Shown here one piece after another: positions 57,207 through 64,000 of a stretch of 64,000 nucleotides of DNA. This DNA comes from Mariannaea sp. PMI_226 (Eukaryota > Ascomycota > Sordariomycetes > Hypocreales > Nectriaceae). How positions within the stretch are numbered: the stretch's first letter is position 1; every line of letters begins with the position of its first letter. The position numbers were made by a program, and so were the translations under genes. The stretch spans positions 682,001 to 746,000 of the forward strand of contig JANFOG010000009.1 in NCBI GenBank assembly GCA_024336345.1, given 5' to 3'. The notes under the pieces are model-generated. The model saw nothing but the letters and a program-made list of their open reading frames with translations. It did not search any database and was not told where the DNA came from.

Positions 57207-58598
57207 ATGGCGGAACCTCTTCCCGCCGCCCTCAGGATTCCCGAGGTCTCACGTTTTATCAACCGTGCGAATCAACTGAGAACAATTAAACCCGCCATTG
57301 CCTATTGGTGTTGGTCTCCTAACTTTCCGATACTTGTTTCACCTCCACTGACCTCGGGTGTTAGGCGAATATCATGCCGTCAACCAGATTGTAGGGAAGA
57401 ACCTTCACACTACAGATGATGAGAGTTTCAACTTCACAAGGTCGCTGCTTGAACGCCTCGAGCAGACGAAAACCGAGCGCGCAGACGATGACGCAGTTGT
57501 CGATAATACCGCTGGCCAGGCTTATGTCGAAGAATTTGCTCAGCAGACGTTTGAGCGAGCAGAAAGGACCCTCCGCGCAAACAAAGTGACGAGGTGAGCA
57601 GTTCGAACTAGTGTCGCCTCACCAGGACACTACGCTGATATCGCGACAGACAAACAGCCGATACTTTCGATGCCGCAGCAACGTTTTTTGATCTTACCCG
57701 TGAATGGGGCGCCCCGGAACCTGAAGTTCTACAAAAGATAAAATTCGCCAAATGGAATGCCGCGCGCATCCTCAAGGCTATTCGCGAAGGAAAAGACCCC
57801 AACGAATCGAATCCAAAGCCAGTAGAGGAAGCCGAGCCTCAACCGGCTCTTGATCCCAATGACCCGGACGTTATGCAGTTCGCCGCCCCTTCGCCGCGAC
57901 CTGCGATGGTAGAAGATGCTCCAGATGCCGGCGAACCGCCCTCAGGGGGGGTGTTGCCAGCTTTCGTGGATCAACCACCGACGCAACATGCTGACCAGGG
58001 ATACTTTCCTCCCACCGGTCCGCCTCGACCAGAAAAGTCACCAGAACCATTCCCTCCTTCACCTATGAGCCAGTCCTCTCCCCCCACTCTCGCCATGCCT
58101 CCTCCACATATTCAACCGACGGGCCAGACTCCAATTCCTGGTGGTCCACCTCCTCTCCCTTTCCACCCGCAGCAACCTATCCAACCCAGCGGCTTCCCCA
58201 TGCCTCACATTCCGCACCAGCAATCGCCTCAAATGCCCATTGTCCAACCTTCACCCCAGTACACTCCCGCAGGTCGAACCCCGTACGGTGGTTCTGACCC
58301 TTCAGGCCCACCATCATGGTCCACCTCACCCAGCATCCCTCACCCTGCCAGCATGAACCCCCCTCCAGCGATGCCACAGCCATCAGCTCCAGCGTTCTCC
58401 ACACCCTCACCCGCTCCCCTCCATAACCCCGCGCCCCCAGCTGCCCCTTACGTGCCAACTGGATTCAAGCCTGATCAGAAAGCTATGGGCCAAGCCCAGA
58501 AACATGCGAAATGGGCGATATCGGCGCTCAACTTTGAAGATGTGCCAACAGCCGTTAAAGAATTACGCAATGCCCTCGCTCAGCTTGGTGCGCAATGA
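57207..58598 (+). CDS. VTA1: Vta1/LIP5, ESCRT cofactor of Vps4
   Basis: This protein activates the Vps4 ATPase that disassembles ESCRT-III during multivesicular-body sorting. Three exons, 57207-57309, 57365-57593 and 57650-58598, give 426 aa. Intron 1 has an unusual donor GTTGGT (needed to read AYW-C-EYHAV) and a CTGAC branch. Intron 2 runs GTGAGC to GACAG. The N-terminal tandem MIT-like helices include YHAVNQIVGKNLHT, FDLTREWGAPEPEVLQKIKF and KWNAARILKAIREGKDP. A Pro/Gln-rich linker of some 200 residues follows. The Vps4-binding C-terminus reads KAMGQAQKHAKWAISALNFE and DVPTAVKELRNALAQLG. Confidence 0.93.
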
Positions 58599-58877
58599 GG
58601 TGGAGAAGGATATGTGAATTGAGCGTTAGGAGTTTTTATTCAACAATGAGTAGTAAGGCATACAGAGCGGTTCATATGTGGGATAGCTGACATTGCTACA
58701 AAAAGTAGAATGTGAATGATATTTAGAAAATGTCAGAAGGGAGAGTGATATTAAGCTGCCAATAGCTATACATCATGCCAGTGCAAGCAGTTTCCTGCAT
58801 CATGCTCATAAATCATTACCAAGAAAACACAAACACTTAGCAAGAAAGCCCGATGCCGTGAGTCTCGTCTCGTACAG

Positions 58878-59792
58878 CTATGCAATCGCCATAATAGCTT
58901 GGGAAGAAGCATATACCCTCTTTCCACCTTGTACCTCTGAGTCATTCCAGTGCCCATCAGGGCCCCATTCAATGGCGACCCCTGCTTCCTGAGCGACACT
59001 GATGAGGGCCTGCATCATGTCGCCTGATTTCTTGACACAGGGCCGGGCATCAAACTCGACAGTGTCTACTGAGGGCAGTTCCTCAATTACTGAAGTCATG
59101 AGTCTCCCACAGAATCCTTCGTAGAAACCTTCAGCGCGAAAGTCCTTCCAGGTGATATCGCTTGGGTCAAAATCAATGTAAACCTTGAGTTTGGTGACGT
59201 CGCCGCAGTCGCGAAGTCCCAGAGCTGGGTTGACGGCCCATAACTTGGGCGGCGCATTCCACGAAATACCAAGGCGCAACTCGAGTGACGTCAGGCACTG
59301 GCGCTGGTGTGGTTTGAGTCTGGCCAGAAGAGGTTTCTTCTTGAACAGACGGATTGGGTATGTAGGGAAGAGGCGGAATGTTCGTGTACTGTAAAAGGCG
59401 TAGGTTGCTTCGTCATGAACTTGCTTGCATACGCGCATGAGACCAAGTTTCTTGTGTATCCGCTTGTAGTTGTCGGGGTTAAGGTCCAGAAGAGTAGGGA
59501 TGTCAGCGAAGAAGTAGGCGTAGATCTTGATACGGAGTTCCGAAGGGAGCGAGAGGAAGTGGAATGGCGTCGCCGGGACACGTTGAGGACGCAGTAAAGG
59601 TCTCAGAGGAGTATCGATAGTTAGGTCAGAAATAGAAAGCTTGTTCACATCTTCTTCAGTGACTGGTTTCGCGGCAGCATGGCTCGGGGCTGGTGACGCA
59701 ATCGGAGCGGTGGGCATGGTGATACGCAACGAGCGCACCGGCCGTTTGCCGCTGCTCTGAGCCAAGGGCTCCTTCTTGGTAGGCCGAGGCAT
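58878..59792 (-). CDS. F-box-like domain protein of unknown function
   Basis: A single-exon frame of 304 aa from ATG 59792. A basic, Pro/Ala-rich N-terminus is followed at residues 76-95 by FHFLSLPSELRIKIYAYFF, a leucine-proline F-box-like signature. GLMRVCKQVHDEATYAFYST and TSLELRLGISW come later, typical of the many fungal proteins with this degenerate F-box and a trailing sheet region. Some such proteins are ubiquitin-ligase adaptors, but no substrate-binding repeats are visible here. It is convergent with VTA1. Confidence 0.8.
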   Translation of the reverse strand: MPRPTKKEPLAQSSGKRPVRSLRITMPTAPIASPAPSHAAAKPVTEEDVNKLSISDLTIDTPLRPLLRPQRVPATPFHFLSLPSELRIKIYAYFFADIPTLLDLNPDNYKRIHKKLGLMRVCKQVHDEATYAFYSTRTFRLFPTYPIRLFKKKPLLARLKPHQRQCLTSLELRLGISWNAPPKLWAVNPALGLRDCGDVTKLKVYIDFDPSDITWKDFRAEGFYEGFCGRLMTSVIEELPSVDTVEFDARPCVKKSGDMMQALISVAQEAGVAIEWGPDGHWNDSEVQGGKRVYASSQAIMAIA

Positions 59793-61456
59793 GCCGGAAC
59801 GTAACGAAGGGTGCGAGAATGCTACACGTTGGGGGAGTAGACAAAAGATTGAGGTCCAACTCGAAATCGAAGTTGAAGTCGATTATGTCGGACAAAGGGC
59901 TACCAGATCGAACTATATGGGAATGACAAATCCCTGCGTGGTCGTTACGATCGTATGTCTTGGTAAATTGGTCTGGGCTGTCGCCAGGGTCGGTGAGGGC
60001 GTGAATGGTCTTGATGAATGACGGTGATAATAGAGGGTGGTGCCATTGCGAGGGATCGAGGTCGACAGAGAGCCACCCTCTAAAAAGCAGCACATGCAGA
60101 CATTGTGGTTGTGTTTTTGTTGTTTCTTTTGGATGAACGAGGCTGAAGGTGAATATGCACGACGGGCCGAAGATGGAGAGAGGCGCGGGGGACGATAAAA
60201 AATAGAAATTTGCTTGCTGTTGCTGGCTCAAATTAAGAATAACTACCTAGGCGGTAGTGAGCCAGAAATAAGGGTAGAGATCGCTCAGGAGGAATGGCAA
60301 CAAGTGGGAAGATGGAAAATGGCCAAGATGATGAGGGGAAAGTCGACGAGGGTCGCAAGTTCGCGATTTGCCATGCCAGAACTCCAACAAGCGCAATCGC
60401 AAGCCCGAGTGCAAGCCACAGATGAAAAATGCCTGATGAAGAATCCGCCACACTGGGGCAAATCAGGAAAGCCTGTAATCCGTATTGACCAGGGAGAGGG
60501 TGCAGAGAACGGATGCGCTAAAACATGGCGTCTAGACCCAGTCAGGCAAGGGTATCCCGGGGTAGCCGGACAGTCTGGAATGCACAGTAAGAAGGCGTTA
60601 TTGGTACTGCTATGTAGATCAAGTTGCTTCTGAGCATCGACGTAATTGAGTAGGAGTGCGCATCCCAGCGGAGTAGCTGCAAGTACTGTAGTGCAAATTA
60701 CTGCAAGGTCGATACATGTTGTCTTTCCCTTCAATATATTTTAATACTCACTAAGCTGGCTGTAGCCGCTGCGTGCTTCGAGCTGTGGATTTTGACCCTG
60801 ATTAATTCACACTGCAGTACAGATTAATCTGTACAAATGATGATGTATGGATAGCTTTCCAGGAGGATGGAGTCTGGACAGCTCCTAGATACGTATATAA
60901 ATGCCTCTACTAAAGTAATCAACGTACGTACTGTAGTAATTCAATTTCAATAATAGGGAACTCGCTTTTCAAAGCATTTTCTCTGATAAGTTACCCCCCA
61001 CATCCTCTTGTACACATAATCCGTAGGTAAGCAAGGGTTGATCCATCCTCCCATCCAGTCAACCGCCCACATGACGCCATTATGCCGGTCAATCTAAAAT
61101 CCGAATTCCACAACGCCGCGCAGCTTCCACATCAACTGACTTCATTGCTCCATAGAAAGTGGTCTGCTCACGGTTAAACCGCGGCAACTGTAATTCAGGT
61201 CATTCCCCCTCCCCCCAATTATATTTTTTTTTCCAACAGCTAATGGCTCAATGCGATGGCGGAGCATCGGGTCAAACCACTTCCAACAAGCAACTTCACC
61301 AAGAAGCTATAGGCAGCTGAGGCTCTTCATCAATTGAGCTGAGTCTCCATCTTCTCAGGAGGCTCAATCTGAGCTCTAGCTCTACCATTCGACTCTCTCC
61401 CTCTTCTCTTTTTCTTACACATCTCCAATCCAATATTTACTAGCTATCTTCTCATC
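59793..61456. other. Intergenic, no gene supported
   Basis: About 1.7 kb between the F-box-like gene and TIM50. A minus-strand frame at 60285-60734 begins with one hydrophobic segment but becomes Cys/Pro/His-rich without motif, and I do not call it. The last 80 bp before TIM50 are strongly CT-rich, a normal fungal promoter feature. Confidence 0.55.
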
Positions 61457-63113
61457 ATGCTCTCCAGACTGGCCCAGGCCTCGCGCTTGGGCTTGATGGC
61501 TCCTCGCCTCACCCAACCCGTTGCCGCTCCTCTTCGCGCTCGATCTTATCCTATTGCATCCCTTGCCTCTCCTTGGGCCCGGTCGTATGCCGATAACAAG
61601 CGTCCATCGCAAGGCATCCCTCACGGGCAGTCGTCAAGACCCGACAAGCGTACACCATCCGAAGCCGAGCAAGAAGTCCACAAAACTGAACGCAAAGCTG
61701 CCGAGGCCGAAAAGGAGTCTGAAGAGATTGCTTTTCACAAGCTCCCTGATCTCACTCAAGGTATCCCCTCTACTCTGGAATACGAAATGAAGGGCACCGA
61801 GAAGGCCTCGCAGACTGCACTGCTGGAAACCTTGCAAGCTGCCGAATCCGAGTCTGATAGGAGCGCTCGCGAGCGACCCGAATATGTTTCGACTTCGGAC
61901 AGGAACCGTAAAAAATGGGTACGCTTCGGCCTCATCTCCTCGGCTGTTGGCGCCGTCGCAACTGTGCTCTACCTTGGCCGAAGCTTTGATGCTGTAGAGG
62001 CTGAGCGCTTTCCCCAAGTCGCCAATAGCAGCGGACCCAGCGGCTTCTGGGATCGTTTAATGGCACGATGGTCCGATACGGTCGCCTATTACCAGGACCC
62101 CTCTTTCGAAAAGCTTCTGCCCGACCCCGAGGCTAGCTTCGAGCGACCTTATACTCTAGTCCTCGAACTGGATGATCTTCTCGTCCACAGTGAGTGGAGT
62201 CCCGAACACGGTTGGAGAGTCGCTAAGCGACCGGGTTTCGACTACTTTGTCCGATATCTCAGCCAATACTATGAGATTGTCATATTTACTACCGTCCCCT
62301 TTGGCTATGGCGAGGCTCTCGTGAGGAAGCTTGACCCCTTCCGCTTCATCATGTGGTGGCTGTACAGAGAAGCCACTAAATTTCAAGATGGAGAAATTGT
62401 CAAGGCAAGTTTCAATAACCAACTTGAAATCAATATGTTCTCCTATGTCTAACATTTTGTAGGACCTTTCCTATCTCAACCGTGACCTCTCCAAGGTCAT
62501 CGTCATTGACAACAAGGCCGAGAATATCCGCAACCAACCCGAGAACGGCATTGTTCTGAGCCCATGGAAGGGAGACCCTAGCGATACCGAACTCATTGGA
62601 CTTATTCCCTTCCTTGAGTACATTCACACGATGCAATACTCTGATGTTCGCAAGGTCTTGAAGTCGTTCGATGGCAAACACATTCCTACCGAGTTCGCCC
62701 GCCGTGAGGCCATTGCCCGCAAGGAATTTGAGGCCCGCCGACTCGCCGCTGAGAAAAACCGACACCACTCGTCAGGCGTTGGTGCCCTTGGTAGCATGCT
62801 CGGCTTGAAGCCCAGCAACATGACCATGATGGTTCCCGCCGAGGGTGAGCAGACCAACAGCGAGGCTTTCGCCCAAGGCAAGATGCTGCAAGATATTGCT
62901 CGTGAGCGTGGTCAGCGCAACTACCAGCTGATGGAACAAGAGATTAAACAGAATGGTGAAAAATGGATCAAGGAGGAGCAGGAGATGATGGAAAAAGCCC
63001 AAAAGGAAGCCATGGCTTCTATGATGTCTGGTATAGTTGGCACATTTTCTTTTGGTGGTGCGGGCAAGGAGGAGGCTCCTTCTGTAGGGTCAGACGGCAA
63101 AAATCTCCGGTAA
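61457..63113 (+). CDS. TIM50: Mitochondrial inner-membrane import subunit Tim50
   Basis: Receptor subunit of the TIM23 presequence translocase. Two exons, 61457-62404 and 62463-63113, give 532 aa. The intron is GC-AG: AAG|GCAAGT, branch GTCTAAC, acceptor TTGTAG, phase 0, reading EIVK to DLSYLNRDLSK. An arginine-rich presequence (MLSRLAQASRLGLMAPRLTQ) and a charged matrix segment come first. The single membrane span is at about 156-174 (VRFGLISSAVGAVATVLYL). The intermembrane-space FCP1-like domain starts PYTLVLELDDLLVHSEWS and includes KRPGFDYFVRYLSQYYEIVI and VIVIDNKAENIRNQPENG. The phosphatase DxD motif is replaced by ELDD, as in Tim50. The C-terminal extension is Met/Glu-rich. Confidence 0.95.
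62405..62462 (+). other. GC-AG intron in TIM50
   Basis: A 58-bp intron beginning GCAAGT after exon-terminal AAG, with a CTAAC branch and a TTTTGTAG acceptor. No GT near the junction keeps the frame. AG|GCAAGT is the recognised consensus of this minor class. Confidence 0.88.
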
Positions 63114-63712
63114 TTGGTGTTTTGTAATTATACCACGCAGGCTTCGGACAACGGGATATCATCAATATTCAAGATTGGAGCGGCTCTGCGAATAGACTCA
63201 AGCATTATCGGGGGAAAGGGTTTTCTGGGGCACGGTTGGGACATCTTTTTTGGCATGTACGAGGGCGTGTTTGAGTGGGAGAGTGGGAGGTGAAGATGAG
63301 TCTTGTATATTACGTGTAACAATGACCTTGGCTTGAAGGCTATTCAAAAGAAAAGAACGTAACCAAACGTTTATGATGCAGCTCAAAGACGACTGGCAGC
63401 AGAGTATCGTGTTGTCTTTCACCTCTGTTTATATAAAAAATAAAACAACACAAAAACAAAGCCCATCAAAATCGTGAGCTGCAATCAGATAAAGACGATA
63501 TGAGTGCAAAAATGCATGTGTCCATTGATGTCTTGAAAACCTAGATCCCTTGTGTGCCATTCATGATCAGGACATATGCCGTGGTTCGCAAAATCGACAG
63601 TTCGGGTTGGTAATGCACTGGAAATACCTATGCGTTTTGTTAGCTAATTGGACCCCCCTCTACAACATTCCCTTTTTCTTGCTTTTAGCAAAAGGAGCTG
63701 GAAAACTTCTGC
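63114..63712. other. Intergenic between converging TIM50 and right-edge gene
   Basis: About 600 bp with the 3' ends of both genes. An A-rich stretch lies near 63434-63460. No gene is seen. Confidence 0.6.
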
Positions 63713-64000
63713 CTACTCTTCACTCTCCTTATCCTTGATCCATGAGCAGTCACACTCGTCCGGGCACGGCGGCATGGGACTCGGAGATGCCGACTTGGAG
63801 GAGTACGTAACCGTCGTCGTGCTCTTGACCACAGTCACAATTATTACGAGAACCGAACTATCTGCCACGGTCAAAGTGTAGGTCCCGGGACTTGCGGTTC
63901 GGTAGTCGGTGGTGTTGGATATGGTGGTGAGTCGCGCTCTCAAAGCACTTGGACTCTGCAGAGACGCCTTCACTGTTGACGTCTGCGAGATTACTTCGGG
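63713..64000 (-). CDS. Ser/Thr-rich protein, 3' part only (cut by right edge)
   Basis: The last 95 codons of a frame that enters from the right edge. It is rich in Ser and Thr (ISNTTDYRTASPGTYTLTVA), has a hydrophobic stretch (SSVLVIIVTVVK) and ends with a cysteine cluster (PPCPDECDCSW) and an acidic tail. This composition is seen in secreted or wall-linked fungal proteins, but the fragment is too short to assign, and it could also be chance. No ATG is visible inside the window. Confidence 0.4.
   Translation of the reverse strand, partial: PEVISQTSTVKASLQSPSALRARLTTISNTTDYRTASPGTYTLTVADSSVLVIIVTVVKSTTTVTYSSKSASPSPMPPCPDECDCSWIKDKESEE

Noticed and set aside
60285..60734. 149-codon minus-strand frame with an N-terminal hydrophobic segment
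   Set aside because: The rest is Cys/Pro/His-rich without a motif, and overlapping frames in all registers suggest it is chance.

Overview
The window is nuclear DNA of a filamentous ascomycete, most likely a Sordariomycete and possibly Hypocreales. The clues are short spliceosomal introns (about 45-190 bp) with CTAAC/CTGAC-type branch points, a tRNA-Lys with an intron 3' of its anticodon, and typical Pezizomycotina proteins: HMG-CoA reductase with a sterol-sensing domain, OPT and ACS-family transporters, a CSC1-type channel, and an MCRA-type oleate hydratase. The order is inferred from protein character only. No search was run.

Layout. 1-8.8 kb: two ACS-type major facilitator genes (the first cut by the left edge), a degenerate kinase-like FTA2-domain gene, and a conserved fungal gene of unknown function that appears broken by a one-base deletion; all four are on the minus strand. 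8.8-18.8 kb: a gene desert with many microsatellites. 18.8-21.1 kb: an OPT oligopeptide transporter with strongly biased codons. 22.6-24.7 kb: a repeat island. It holds a 680-bp non-autonomous Mutator-like element with 109-bp terminal inverted repeats and a 9-bp target duplication (8 of 9 matching), a decayed FAR1/zinc-knuckle reading frame inside it, a cluster of 16-bp palindromes and an AT-rich tract. 26-29.3 kb: a four-TM membrane protein, tRNA-Lys(CUU) and nicotinamidase. 29.6-33.2 kb: HMG-CoA reductase with a long leader. 39.2-41.0 kb: oleate hydratase. 45.8-63.1 kb: a housekeeping block with a CSC1/OSCA-type channel, an M3 metallopeptidase, a zinc alcohol dehydrogenase, exosome subunit Rrp41, an ER protein disulfide isomerase ending in HDEL, the ESCRT cofactor Vta1, an F-box-like protein and the mitochondrial import receptor Tim50. 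A partial Ser/Thr-rich gene reaches the right edge.

The genes form no obvious pathway or secondary-metabolite cluster. The window alternates conserved single genes with long, apparently non-coding stretches. The most unusual parts are the Mutator-like island with its family of palindrome-headed repeats, the altered motif in the oleate hydratase, the pseudokinase-like FTA2 protein, the frameshifted neighbour, and a GC-AG intron in TIM50. Exon boundaries given here were worked out by eye from reading-frame continuity, splice consensus and branch points. All complete multi-exon models add up to whole codons.
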